Source: Apostichopus japonicus (Eukaryota > Echinodermata > Holothuroidea > Aspidochirotida > Stichopodidae). From it: a DNA stretch of 60,000 nt. Shown piece by piece: positions 22,516 to 34,910 of this stretch. The notes under the pieces were generated by a model. That model saw only the letters and a program-made list of their open reading frames with translations, was not told where the DNA came from and did no database searches. The stretch is from NCBI RefSeq assembly GCF_037975245.1, contig NC_092563.1:8591001-8651000 (forward strand), read 5' to 3'. The first letter of the stretch is position 1; each line of letters opens with the position of its first letter. A program made the translations under genes and the position numbers.

Positions 22516-23348
22516 TCCCCCCCCCCTCATGATGGGTTCTATACTTATGGCATATATCTTACAGTTACATGGTTTAATTTAGCAGTGTCAATTGAGGCTA
22601 CTGGTTTTCTACCTTCCACTACAAGAGAATGTACAAAACACAAATAAATGAAAACAAACATAAAAGAAAGAAAATTTGAATCAATGGTAAATAACATGAA
22701 CAAAATTGACGTGACTCTACAATATTTCGCACATAGCCACTCGTGGTAATTTTTGACAGAATTATATCCTCTCACTCATACGCAAAATGGGAGCAAGGAC
22801 ATCCAGCAGGCAAGCAGGGAGAATCCCCTGCTAGTGAGGAGGAAATCTATGCCTGACCTCTGCCACAATCGTAGTTCATGTTATTGAAAGATTGAAAACA
22901 GGTGTTCCACGATTGTATCATTCCCTTTTCTTCGATCTATTGTCTTCAGTTTTAAATCCATAGAAAGGATCAAGCAGCATATAGCTCTGTTATGGTTGTA
23001 TAAAGTGTGTTTTTTTAGAGGGATTTCTTATAAGCATGCTTTCCCTGTAAGCTTTTCTTCCATTTCATGGCGGTTTAGTTCTTGGAATCAACGTAATCTC
23101 TAATCATCCATGACTAGGAAAGGAATACAAATAATGTTTCTGTAGTTCACTTGTTCTCATTGGTTCTTCCTTCCTTTTGACACTTACAACACTTACAATA
23201 CTTTATAACATGCTGTTCTTTTTCAAGATTAAATGTGTGGCATTACTAAATTTGGGTCAGGTGAGGAAGGTAGTTAGGGGGAGGGAGGAATGTTTTCGTT
23301 GGCACATCGTCTAATTAAAGATGATGGTTCCACTCTATTTTGCATGTT
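22516..23348. other. Spacer between direct repeats
   Basis: Unique AT-rich sequence. No gene or element signature seen. Confidence 0.5.
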
Positions 23349-23554
23349 CTTGATGATAGGATATATTTGCGTCAAATCGTATGGAGTGAGCGTGACACAT
23401 TTGCGTGCTACCCAATGGCAATATCAGATCCTAATACAAGACGATACCATGGTTACGTACATAACGTTACCCAATTTACCGGGCTACGTTTATACCTTTC
23501 ATGCTTAAACCTGATTTTTGTCATGTCGCGCCTATTTCGATGACACAACATCTT
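23349..23554 (+). repeat. 205-bp direct repeat, second copy
   Basis: See 22311-22515. The two copies are 1.04 kb apart in the same orientation. Confidence 0.85.
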
Positions 23555-24649
23555 TTGTTAAACAGAGTAAAACAGAGTTCTGGATGAAAGACAAATAATA
23601 AATTAAGGTGAGTTCTCGATGAAAGTCAAATCATTTATTTGTTCTATGTTCAATTATTTCAAACCCACATTCTTTGAGAGGCCACGCAAATACCTCTTTT
23701 CAAATCAATAGGAGGAGGAAATTTAAGTTATATTCCGTTCCTCTATTTCTTTGTTATAGAGATCTAATATACAACTTTCATGGTTCAGTAACGTATCGGC
23801 AAATGAAATGAGAAGGAGGGGCGGCGATGAAAAGAGAGTAGCTACGACCTTGAAAGGGACCAGCTATTGTCTCCTATAGCTTATGCTTTATAGAGATTTT
23901 AGCTACTGATAGAGTCGACCATGTCAGAGTGTTGACGAAATATACACGCAAATACCGCAGTTTCAGAGTATTAATAAACACAAGTCACTGCGGGCTAAAC
24001 AAAGTCTTGTAGTTGACGAATTCCCGATCCCGTGTTTCCCAAATCTACTTGCATAAACTCAAAACCCTATGAATTATGTTTCGAGTTTCGAATAACTGTG
24101 CTATTACCAGCCAATCAGATTCCCAAATAAGAGTAGTCACATGTAGTTAACGACTTAACGTGTTTGACTTAATAAGTATTGTCCCTTCCTCATTCAAAAA
24201 GGTCTTGAAATGTGATTAGGTATTGTTTGTTGAAATGTTAGGCTTAATCCCAGTTCATAATCGTCTACATAGAATATAGTTGTAAAGGGAGACAACCTAC
24301 AGCAATAACTCTCTAGCGAGCATAATCGTAAGCGACCTTTTGTGAATAAGAAGATTTCACGGAATCCGTTTTTCTTTTACTGCTTGCTTCGAATTCATCG
24401 ATAGTATCGGGGAATAAGCCTATTGTACATTTACGTCTTGAAAGGAAACGACATTCTTACTGCTTGCTGCAATGTAAACAAAGATATTGAAGCGTGAGCT
24501 TCCTGCCAATAAAGATATTCAGATCCGTTGTTCTAATGAGAGTGAAACAGGATGAATAGAGATTTCGTTGAAGGCAGTGTCATTCACTGTGACCAATAGA
24601 TGGAATCCAACCAGTAATACCAATTTAAGCTCGTTAAAAGTTAACTTGT
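23555..24649. other. Unique sequence
   Basis: AT-rich. No recognisable coding or element content. Confidence 0.5.
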
Positions 24650-25198
24650 CAAATGGCTCAGATGGTTGAGCAGTGGACTGGTAACCCGATGAAACTGAGT
24701 TCGACTCCATCAGTGGTTGGTTATACACGTTATAAATTTCTTTTTCTATTTCAGTAGTCGACGCTGAAGTCTTGATATATTAATTCAACCACATAATTTA
24801 CTAGCTGATGTGGTGGCCGATGTTGTTAAGAGGGTGACGAAAGACTCATACCTCGTCGGTCGTGTAAATCGTGGCTAGGGTTCAAGACAGGCCTCTGGCG
24901 ATAATACCTTTGGCTGTAGGTATGGTACTTTTTGTAGCCTAGGATCCCGTACCATGTCTCCCTTGTTGTCGCAAAAGAACCCGGGAGGATGCGCAGAAGG
25001 TCGGTCAAATCGACCAGAAGCGTACTAGGTGGCGTGCGTGAATCCTTGCCTTTGGCCAGAGGTGGTGACATCTCTGCGACCGGCATGCTTGCAGCCACCG
25101 TCCACTAAATACGTGGCCTGATGAGGCGCTATTCTCCTAAAAGAGAATCTACGGATGCCTTTAAAAGCCATATAATTATCTTATATTAAAAAAAAAAC
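24650..25198 (+). mobile_element. tRNA-derived SINE-like unit
   Basis: An RNA polymerase III A box TGGCTCAGATGG (24654-24665) and B box AGTTCGACTCC (24698-24708), 32 bp apart, form a tRNA-like head. The stems are imperfect, so it is not a working tRNA gene. A GC-richer body follows (24830-25090) and the unit ends at an A10 run (25188-25197). Head, body and A tail together suggest a SINE. A second copy was not found in the window. Confidence 0.45.
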
Positions 25199-28100
25199 AC
25201 CCTGTTTCAAACTAGCGCCATCGAATTCCCTAAAAGCCTTTTTTTCTTGTCACTCTAAAGGTAGAATGAATTTTATTGTCATGGGTTATTTGTGGTAAGC
25301 CAAGCAATTAAACTCATTGTTGGGTATAAATGTGTTGGCAAAGAATTACCCAACCTACACCAAAACAAGCATTTTATTCGTTGCAATGCCAGAGACATAC
25401 AAGCCAGCAAGACCATGAGATAACATGTTAATATACATAGAATTCAATCTATATCACTTTTGCAAGAAGACCAACGTATACCAGTGTCAATATGGTCCCA
25501 TTATAAGCAACAGTGTTGTAGCAATTAGTAGCAGGTAGTTTCGGAAACTGAGTGATTTTAAAAACTTTGTTTGAGATTTCCCCAAAAAATATACCCTTTA
25601 TTGTGTTTTTATAACTTCAGGAACCAAATTAACTTTGATATGCCGTGGAACGTTAAAAACCACTGCTCTCGGTCTAGCTAGGGTTGTATAGCACATTTAC
25701 TTATTTTTTTTTTGTTTTTTGGAATGACCCTTAAAAAATTGAGGTTCACTAGTTAAAGTGACTGGACCTTTTAGTTTAGTACACAGCCCATCAGACTAGT
25801 TCCTCAGTTGCAATACAAAACTCAAAGGGAGAAATTAAGATGATATGGTCTCAAATGACATGTTTATAATTTATTATGATGATTAAATAATTGATTAATA
25901 AAATGATTGAATACCGGGGATACTTTTTTAAGAAAACTCACCCAGGAAAGAACCTGGGCACGAAAACCAAACTACCGAACGTCTGATCTGCTCTCAACCA
26001 CATTCCCCTTGCATCGAGACTGTGACTGTGTGATCATCGTCAGGTGTGTATCACCATTACCATTAAAGAGAACAGATGCTACATATGATTTTCGGGGATG
26101 TCTTCAACTCTTCGGTCTACCTGTTCGTTGTACACGTCTCAGGATAAAACTAGTTTGATCTCGGAAGAATGTTATCCGATTCCTTGTTCTTTATTCTATT
26201 TGTTTTACAAGTCAATGGACTACATTATGATGAGCAATGAACAGATGAAGAAAACTCCGTTATACACGTAACAAACTAAAGGATTTCATCGATACTCATT
26301 GACGAACCACATCTTCCTTATTCAAAACAAGTTTATAACAATAGAGAGAAATTAATGCCATTCAAGTGGTGCATTTGCTTTCATATTACTGAAACTTGTG
26401 CGACAAGATGTTTACGTTATCTGAGCAGTCCAGAATTCACAGTGCACGTTTAACGTTTTACTCAGCTTCCGATAACACGTATCCAGCATTCAATTGATGA
26501 CTATATAACGACAAAAAGACATTTAGCACGTGGACATTAATATCCTCCTACTTGAAGTCCGTATGTGAGGCTCATTTGCATCCATGATTATCATTTGCTG
26601 TATTATAAACTTTAGTAGCATTTTTTTCCGCAATCTAGGAATTCAAAATCGACCACTTCGAGGAAACTTAATGTCCCTGTAATAGCACCGTAGAATGGTA
26701 TTCCCTCGGTAGGTCCAGGGACGATTATATAAGAAACCCCTTTCATGGGTTCCAAATGAGAAATGTTATAAATTAAATTCGTTGACAATTCGTTACTTGT
26801 CAGTGGATAGATCCAGTTATGTTTTTGTATTATAATACGTTTGTTTGGTAAAGTAACGCAAACCCGGTCACGATGCGGTTCCAAGCGGTACCTTTATCTG
26901 GCAACAGTACTAAAAGCCAAATGGCGTGGGCAAGCAGGAAGGACGGGAATGCCTCCTCCATCACAAGATTCTTCTTTCGCATCTGGCTGTTTCCATAAAA
27001 TGTCAGCCTCCTATACCAACTCGCCACTGCTACAGGCATCTGTTAACGCTGGTATACAATATAATTCTCTAATATTTACTTACGCGTCTTAGAAGAGTCT
27101 TTATTAAGATAACAGAAGCACACCCAACCATCATCAGGTGTCTTTGTGAGAGAGATGAACGACATAACCCCCCCCCCCCTCAAAACAAAAAGGAAGATAA
27201 GAACATGTTTATTCCACCCTGCAGGGAAATAACAACTTAAAAGTTCCTTGACAGACGAAGGTGATAGCTTGATCAAATCTAAATATTATAGACTGATTCT
27301 CATTTGCATTTATATTTTTATAGACTTATTATTTATAGCAGTACCTATTTTCCGTTATAAAGTTGGCCTTCTCAAAATAATGGTGGATCGAGCATGTTGA
27401 ACTTCTGAGCCTGTACCTAATAAATTATGCTTTCATTTTTTTCAGTGTCAATTGTGTAAATTCAGCTTTAAAATGGAACAAAAAAGAATGAAAAAAAGCA
27501 AAGAAAAAAGAAGAAGGTTAGCTGAGGGAATAGCCATGGTTTCACCTCCTGGCAACACTTTGTCATCATGAACTGTTAAAATGACACACTAATGACACAA
27601 ATTTCAATCCTGATTTCTCCCAAATAATTCGATTTATTCCTTGAAATTGTAACGTTTTAAAAGTTCAACAGACTATTTTTATCTCAAAATATCAACTTTT
27701 CTTTAAACTTCGGGATGATGATATAATAAGGTGGTACTCAAAAAAGTAGGAGAGTGTATGAGGGTATAACGAAAAGTCCAAATCAACTGTTGAATGATTT
27801 CGGTGCTTTCCTCAAAACTTTTCGAAATTTTATAGACAGTTTAAAGGAGAAAGCCAACATTTCCACTGACTTTGGTAGGCCTATGACAAAACACAAAATG
27901 ATAATTCGACGGTTATCTAGCTGTCAATTTCCTCGTAGAAATGAAACCGGACAATGCTTTTGCGGTGGTATACCAATGTGCTATGCAGTCATACTTGTTA
28001 CGTTGATTCGAATTTTCAATGATTACAGCAGCCTGGGTTATTATTATACATATTTAAACATAGCAAAACAAAACGTGACGGATGAATCCACACCTCAGTT

Positions 28101-29539
28101 CCCCCTTCTCCGTCGTTCCTGTAGAAGGTGAATAACCGGCACGCGATTATAGTGAGCTATATATAGAATTGGTCAAACTCGTGCAGAAAAGTGTGCTACA
28201 AAGTCATTCATATAAAACGGAATTCTTCGAACGCTTTTGTAATAGATGCTATGTTTTATGTAACGTTGAACCTTCGTGGGTCACGATCCACACGCTCATA
28301 GTTGTCTGAATAATAATCTTGCGTCACATTTTGGTTCATTCTCCTCCTCAAGCTTCGACCTCTATAAAGACTATGTTTAGTACATTGGCTCTATACAAAT
28401 CGCCAATACACACACTTTGTCTTTATTATTGATTACTTGCAATGAGTTTATATATACCTTACACACACATGCCCCATCGATGATAAATGTCATTCATTTT
28501 CCCCCAACGATTTGAGCAAACAGCACGAAGGCAGTGTCTCTCTGTAACATTACCAACCTCCTGATGTCTATAAAAGAAAAACCGCCGAGCTATTAGTCGA
28601 TCTAACTTTTATTGTATCTGCATGTAGGACAGACCTTCTAGCTGAAGTTAAAGATTAAAGTTCTGGTTGTAAATGCTGTCAACGTTTGCCAAAACAAAAT
28701 CCCGAAAACCATGGTTATATTAAAATTTAGAGGAGTATTTCGTACAAAAAAGGAAATGCAGAGGCCCCGACACTATTCCGCAAATCTCGAAATCCTCTGC
28801 AGATGATTTTACAATCAGTTTGATATATAACAGACGATGAAGACACTGGCTGCTGACACAATTGACCAGTCATTGTTGCAACAAGAAAGTAATCAATGCA
28901 GTTGATAATCTCAATATTTTCATGACGATAACTGCAAATGCATCTTTATATTATCTTTAAAATTATTCGAGGTTGTCAAAATTCAATTTCATGAAAACAA
29001 ACAGAAAGTCAAATGACTTAGTGTTTCTTTGCCAATATGAGTAGACCCTTTAGATACAAGATATTCTAACGATCTGAATTACTGAGCAGAAGTGGCAAGT
29101 CTTACAGAATAGGATGAAGGGAGGGGTAGGTTGAGGGAAGGTAGGTTGAGGGGGGGTGCAAGGTAGTAATCTCTAGTACTAGTGTAGACCTTGTTCCTGT
29201 CTATTATTAAAATAGCTGTCACGGTTTCACAGTGACCAGTTGCCTGTTTTGGGTTACTATAGTTACGGACCGATAGAGCTTATAATTATCTATAGCATAT
29301 TGCAATAAGAACAGACCATGCAGGAATCAGCATATAGATGGTACACCTTCCTGATGGTACTAAGACACACCCAAATGTAGAAAAATAATGAGAACCATTG
29401 ATTACCGACAGCGTTAGACTACCCACACACTACAATCAGAGTGCAAATTATAAAATGAACACAATTTCTGACCAACTCTTTAGATACATTTGGAAAGATT
29501 TTCGAATTATTTATAGTAATAAGCTGTATTTGTGACTGT
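25199..29539. other. Gene-poor unique sequence
   Basis: AT-rich. Open frames near 25907 (plus), 26612-27039 (minus) and 27754 (plus) lack ATG-plus-splice context or family motifs. C and G homopolymers occur at about 27169 and 29150. I see no supported gene. Confidence 0.5.
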
Positions 29540-29625
29540 ATCTTGTCATTCAGCCTCTTAAGAAGATCCTGCTAGGATCGAAACGTCAGGTCCTCTTACT
29601 TTTACACGAACTGTATTGTAATAAG
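29540..29625 (+). mobile_element. PLE terminal fragment
   Basis: The string TTAAGAAGATCCTGCTAGGA followed by TCGAAACGTCAGG and CTTACTTTTACACG parallels the minus-strand terminal signature of the PLE at 4125-4180 (GAAGAAGGC..., TCGAAA, ACTTACTTTTACAC). This looks like an orphan end of a related Penelope-like element. Confidence 0.5.
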
Positions 29626-31989
29626 AATATGAACCTAATCTTCAGAATTCAGGTAAAATTCTAACAGCTTCTTCTTCAAACAATTAAACAACACTCCCCA
29701 AAAGAGTACTTCCTTTACCATATTAAATTGTTAACAGACAATGCAGTGTTAACATTAACACGCATTTTGAGGGGAGGGGACGGGATGGGTAGATACAGAT
29801 TAATTGAATTTATTCTTACAAAAAAAAAAACAGCTTTTTGAAAGCTATCATTGAACGTGAGAATCCTGACAATCTCCAGATCATGCAAAAACAAAGCAAA
29901 CTTTCACAGCCATTGTTACTGCAAGGTTCCAACTGAAATAATTCACTTTTCGTTATTATCCAGGAGAAAGAACAAACCAAATTCGGTAGTCTTCCAAACA
30001 ACACTTTTCGGAAATTCTCGAAAAATTCGACGAAAGATTGCAAAATCATAAATAGGGATACGTTCTTTTCTCACTAAAAAATAAACCACCGAGTTTCTGC
30101 CACGCAACCACCGTTCTTCAAAATGAACTGACCGAGGTAAAACGTTAAAATCCCATAGACTAAAATGACGATTCTGGGGAGCGATACCGTTGGACGGCCT
30201 CTGGCGAATTATTTCAAAAGAGCTGTTCACACTTCCTGTATGAAAATCCTTGAGTTGTCTCAACAATCTTTGATGATGACCAAAAAAGTCCTCCACAATG
30301 AAACACGGTGATTACATCCCACACAGATGTATCATTTCTAATTAGAAATCGTCCTAGAAAGACTCAAAGCCCTTCTCCACATCTCAAGTCTGCCCTTTTT
30401 AGAACTGTCGAATTTTGTTTCATTTCACGCAAGTACCAAAAACCTCTTTCAAGTTTGTTTATTTTTTGTTTCTATTTTTGTTTAAAGCTGATCGACTTTG
30501 GCGTCTGGACGACCTTTAAAGATAAACTCTAGGTTTTCCGATTGGAATGACGCACGGAATTTACCAAAGTTTGATCCTGTATCCTACAATAGGTCTTCCT
30601 AATGCTATCAATTCTCCGTACCAAAAATCTAGCATAACTTAGCAGGGCGGAACTAAGCGTTCATCTAACTCCGTTACGGCTACAGAAGAGGAAAAGGAAC
30701 ATATAAGATAAAAGAAGCTTACACATTGAGAATGAATGTTAGGGTCCTTAAACTATCTCAAATTGTCAAAGGTATTATATAACAGATGACGCATATCTTT
30801 CCATTCTCTGCCAACATTCTTACATATTCTACAATTAAACCAAGGAACCTTGGCAACCGTTTAGGGCAGACAAAAACCATGTTTCTGGAGGATTTGAAGC
30901 AGTGGTAATCAATGAGACAAAAAGGTTTAAGACAAAAGAAATACTTTTCAAACCACAAAACTGTTATTAATAGTCAGGCTACTTTCCCATACCACAATTC
31001 GAAGCATGACGCAAAGAGAGGGAGACAACAAAACTGTACTTTTTATTCTTTCCTGTTTTCTACCTACAAGGTGAGGAAGTACTCTTCACGGGTTTTTAAC
31101 ATATCCAACATTTGAAAAACAAACCTTAAAGCTGTAAACTAAAACCAAAAAGTTCTTTTGCAATTCAAAAATATTTGTCTTGGTTTTGGGTGTTTTTTTT
31201 GTCGGACATACCGCAAACTTAGGACACAAAACTGACTTCTCTAATACAAACCCTTTTATTCTTTTATTACCATATCCTTGGATAGCCTTTATTTCCCCGC
31301 AATGCTAAAACAATATCAATAGTCAGATAACATACATTTTTGGCATACCATAGAAAGGGAATGAAGTCCAAGATTATGCTAAATTCTGCTAAAATGGTCA
31401 CCACATGTTTTACTATGTCGTACCTACCCCCTTGGGTGACTAAATGCATGCATTCCTATGGGTATACTAGCCATTAACACAAATACTACTGTCCAAAGAA
31501 ATATCATCTATTTAAAAAAGTGGAAAAAACAATTGCATAGTAATATTTGATAGCTGATAAAAGAGACAGTTACTGAAATTATTGAGCAGAAGGCAGAAAA
31601 AGTAACAAATTCTGGAGAAAGAGATATTAGGTCAATTTGATATTGCAGAGTCCATCCTACAACAGTTGCACATAGACTAACTGCTGAGACACAGGAACAA
31701 CTAATTTTCTGAGTAAAAATGGCGTAAATACAAATATTTCTGAATTCGAAAAAGACGCATACTGATTGGTTGATCCTTCACTCCAAGAAAGAGTGTGTGT
31801 CCTAAGCTTTCAATCGGCTCATTGGTTCACTCCTTTTTAAAGAGAATATTAAGTTCTCTGACCTTGAAATAGGAAGCTTTCTGCCGACTAATGGAGTGAA
31901 TTTCCGCTCCATTGGAGTGATTTTTTCACTCTGCGAAGAGAGTGAAAATTTCAATCTTTTGTTTTTAGAGTGTACTGGTTTAGATATTT
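29626..31989. other. Gene-poor unique sequence
   Basis: The longest frame (30296-29943, minus, 117 codons) has no recognisable domain. Near 31760-31975 there are several GAGTGA/TCACTC motifs in both orientations, which may be the edge of a small element. Confidence 0.45.
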
Positions 31990-32895
31990 TCGAGTGACGA
32001 GCTTACATGTCTCATCACAACGTTAGCACCCGTTATATCGTGCTTATAATGTCCATTTAACACTGTGCACCCTCCATTACCGGCTCCAAGGTTATTGCTC
32101 CTCCTTCTCATTAGACCATTTCCTCCCTTAAGTGGCCTCCGGCGGCGTCGAGAGCTGGCTTGAAATACACCCGCCACCTTCGGGGGTCCTCCCCGGCTTA
32201 GTCGTTAACTCCTTCGTTCCAAGTTGCCAAGTCATATCAGTGTTCCTTGGGGGGAAATATTTACACACTGTAATTACTTAAAATCTGTTCATTTTTGTCA
32301 ATAGGGACCCGAGTATTGACAGATAGGTATTGAAATGAGGTTTTAATTTTTTATACATTTTTTTTTATTATTGAGCTAATTAGGTATGTAAATATGCAAA
32401 TAAGGTTATGATACATACACTGTACTGTTTTTTTGCCCATATGAAATTATTTTGATGAAATCTGCTGGACTTTTGATAGTTTGATGAGTTCAAGACATGT
32501 TATTTTATAAGTAAAATATAATTTGATGTTTGAATGTGAGGAATATGACTGATTTTTCCCCCCTCCCTCCAAACTACTTGACCTACATGTATTATGTAAT
32601 ACAATGGTAGCCAAGCGTAACGTTAAGTCATATATACCTATTGCACTACGACAGTACATGTATATACAATACATACAGTGTGCATGACAGTGTGGCTCAC
32701 CATATCAGGATTTCATCGTCAGAATCTTCTTCCTCCAACGGCTGGATGGTCAAATTGCCAATAAAAAGAAGGTCTAACGCCTCTTTTTAGTATTTAGTAT
32801 TTATTGGTCTCCCTCCTCTGGCTTTTTTGTGTTTTTTTTTCTCGGGTGGATAGGCCTGGGTATGCGTCTTTTGGTAGTCCGAAACTCTGACTTGG

Positions 32896-33337
32896 CTAAG
32901 ATCTCTCTACGGGATACTTCCTCTGGTAACTTTTGCTGTAAGCAGCCTGCGAGGAGGTCTTCCCCATCGACGGCAGCATGAGCATCCTGGTCTTGAACAA
33001 TATGTACGGCAATCGGATGGTGGAGCTACCTGGCATGCTAGCTGGTCGTAAGTAAGCCTGGCCAGAAGAACTGATAAGAGCAGGAGCATGGTTCTTGTCC
33101 TGAGGAGCTGCTGGTGGTATCTCATAAGCACTTCCGTAGTCAGCATCAGGACCGAGGCAAACTTCATACCCGAGCGGGCCGCCATGTTGAGACTGATCTT
33201 TGAACATATGTGAAATTGATGAGCCCTGTTCCGCCTTCATCTTTTCTTTTGTCTCCTGCGGGATCGTTGGGCATTTGAAAAGTGCTTTCCAGCAATCGCC
33301 AGGGACCCTGACGGACCTATCTGCCTTGGCCGTTAAG
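32896..33337 (-). pseudogene. Unidentified open frame in the GC-rich element
   Basis: An open frame of about 147 codons follows a TAG at 33338-33340. It has no plausible ATG at its start (the first Met is at 33240) and ends YSKSYQRKYPVERS. Codon composition is balanced and the frame avoids stops in GC-rich DNA, which is only weak evidence. A short piece ending LEEEDSDDEILIW and a stop lies further downstream at about 32776-32693. I do not recognise a family. It may be a gag remnant or an exon. Confidence 0.3.
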
Positions 33338-34304
33338 GCAGTCTACTTTCATTGGTCTGCAATCGTTTCGAGCCTGACGAAACACGCAGAATTGACCGGC
33401 ATGGTGGATCTCGGTTTATTCGACGCCTTTCATGTGATCGTCAGATTCGATACACGGCTGATTTCTGCGTTTGTGGACCTGGATCCTCGAAATCCAGGTT
33501 TCTCCTGAAGATCTTCATCGCCCGTGCAGTAATTTTCGGAAGTAGTCTTCCCCCGTTATGGGGATCTCCTCCCCGTCAATTGCTTCGGCTGAGCCCCTCC
33601 TCCACGGGGTCGAAGTCCACGGGGTCAGCCGGGTCGTCTTCCTCCTCTAAGCATGAAAGGCTAACAGACGCCCTACAGTCCCGGACGTCTTCTCCGTTGG
33701 TTCACCTTGCAGGTTCCGGAGTCGCATATGGGACGGTGCCCTGGCTGGAAAAGACTGTTCCCAGGTGGCTCGTGTCGGTCACCGGATTGTGAGGTCGCCT
33801 CTCTCGTAAGGGGCGCAGGATACCTGTCAACTGAGCCACGCTGGATCCTCATTTTGTCGCCGTCTCGGGGACAGGCGACTATTCTTGGCCTTTCTATAGC
33901 CGACAGGAGGAGCGGACCGGAAGGTTTTCGGATCATGACACGTCGTCTCCCCCCTACGTCGTGGTGATCTCAACTGTGATCTGGTTCGGTTCCGTCTTGA
34001 GGAGTTGCGGGACGTCTCTCTCCCTCCGCTGCTCCGCTGCTACGCTGCTTCGTCTCTCCAGCTCCCGACTTCGAGAACAGCTCTGATGGGAGTGGTTCCA
34101 CGGTTGACTGATCTCCGTGAGATCTCATTGGGACCGGGCTCACCGGTGACTGTCTGTTTGCCCGCCCTTCCGCGGACGTCCCGCGAGGGTCTCTCCAGAC
34201 CTGTCGCACTTAGCTTTTTCCTAGGCACCTTCTTTCTGACCGGAGCCTTGCCCTAGCCTTTCCACTTGGCCGTATGTACATCGGACGTCTCCGGGACCGC
34301 CAGA

Positions 34305-34470
34305 GGCACTCTTTCTCTTTCTCTCTCACTCTACTTCTTCCCCTTCTCTCTCCACCCGCCTTTCTTGCTCTCCCTAACTCTTCTTCCGCTGTCACTCTGC
34401 CGATCACTTCCATCTCTCCTGACACCTCTCCAACCACCTCTCCCTCTTCTTCTTCCACAGTCTCTCCTAC
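34305..34470 (+). repeat. Pyrimidine-rich (CT) tract
   Basis: A strand-asymmetric CT-rich tract (TCTCTTTCTC, CTCTCCACCCGCC and similar) at the edge of the GC-rich element. The open frames over it are compositional artefacts. Confidence 0.7.
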
Positions 34471-34910
34471 TTTCTCCTTTCCTGGGGAACCGTTGGGGTT
34501 TGGGATTAAAGTTAGCTTGTCCTGAAGGTTTTTTCGTAAGGCCGTGAGTCAGTTGTCTATCTCCTGACATTGGGCTGATGTAAAGGCGATAGGGACCAGG
34601 AAAGGGTCTCTCCTAGTGCAGGACCGACACTTTGGACAAAACTCATTTGCTTCCTACGCCCTACCTGGGCAAAACATGCAGCAGCTTACACACTTGAACT
34701 GACCCCGCGACATAACTGAAAACTAAGCTAAGAAAATGGTCTAGAAAACAAAATTTCCGATCGAAAAAACACGTTTAAGCACTAAAGATGGTAGAATGAG
34801 AAGGAGGGACAATTACTGCGAGGGTGCACAGTGTTAAAGGGTTACCATAGACTTCAAAGGCACGGTATAACGGGTGCAATGGTTGTGAGGAGACAGGTAA
34901 GCGAGGAGCA

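Larger units (their letters stand above)
31995..34905 (-). mobile_element. GC-rich inverted-repeat element, possibly DIRS-like remnant
   Basis: Segments at about 31997-32130 and 34788-34905 are inverted copies of each other, with shared strings AATGAGAAGGAGG, GAGGGTGCACAGTGTTAAA and TATAACGGGTGC. Between them lies GC-rich sequence (33.2-34.3 kb) unlike its surroundings, with a minus-strand frame open from about 33337 to 32896 (147 codons, containing GDCWKALFKCPTIPQETKEK) and other degenerate minus frames. Inverted termini plus a gag-like GC-rich frame recall DIRS-type retroelements, but no RT or tyrosine recombinase is seen. A non-autonomous DNA transposon that captured foreign sequence is an alternative. 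Confidence 0.5.

Noticed and set aside
24650-24725. Functional tRNA gene
   Set aside because: A and B boxes are present, but the acceptor and T stems do not pair well; more likely a SINE head.
26612-26884. 90-codon minus-strand frame
   Set aside because: It has no ATG start. The only acceptor-like site upstream leads into a TAA in the same frame, and no family motif is visible.
27754-28131. 125-codon plus-strand frame
   Set aside because: No domain, poor start context and no splice sites with continuing frame.
29943-30296. 117-codon minus-strand frame
   Set aside because: No recognisable motif, signal peptide or splice context; consistent with chance.
31760-31975. Possible small element with CACTC/GAGTG inverted motifs
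   Set aside because: Several short inverted motifs are visible, but I could not define two matching ends or a target duplication.
34210-34570. Overlapping Ser/Leu-rich and Glu/Arg-rich frames
   Set aside because: Produced by a CT-rich strand-asymmetric tract.
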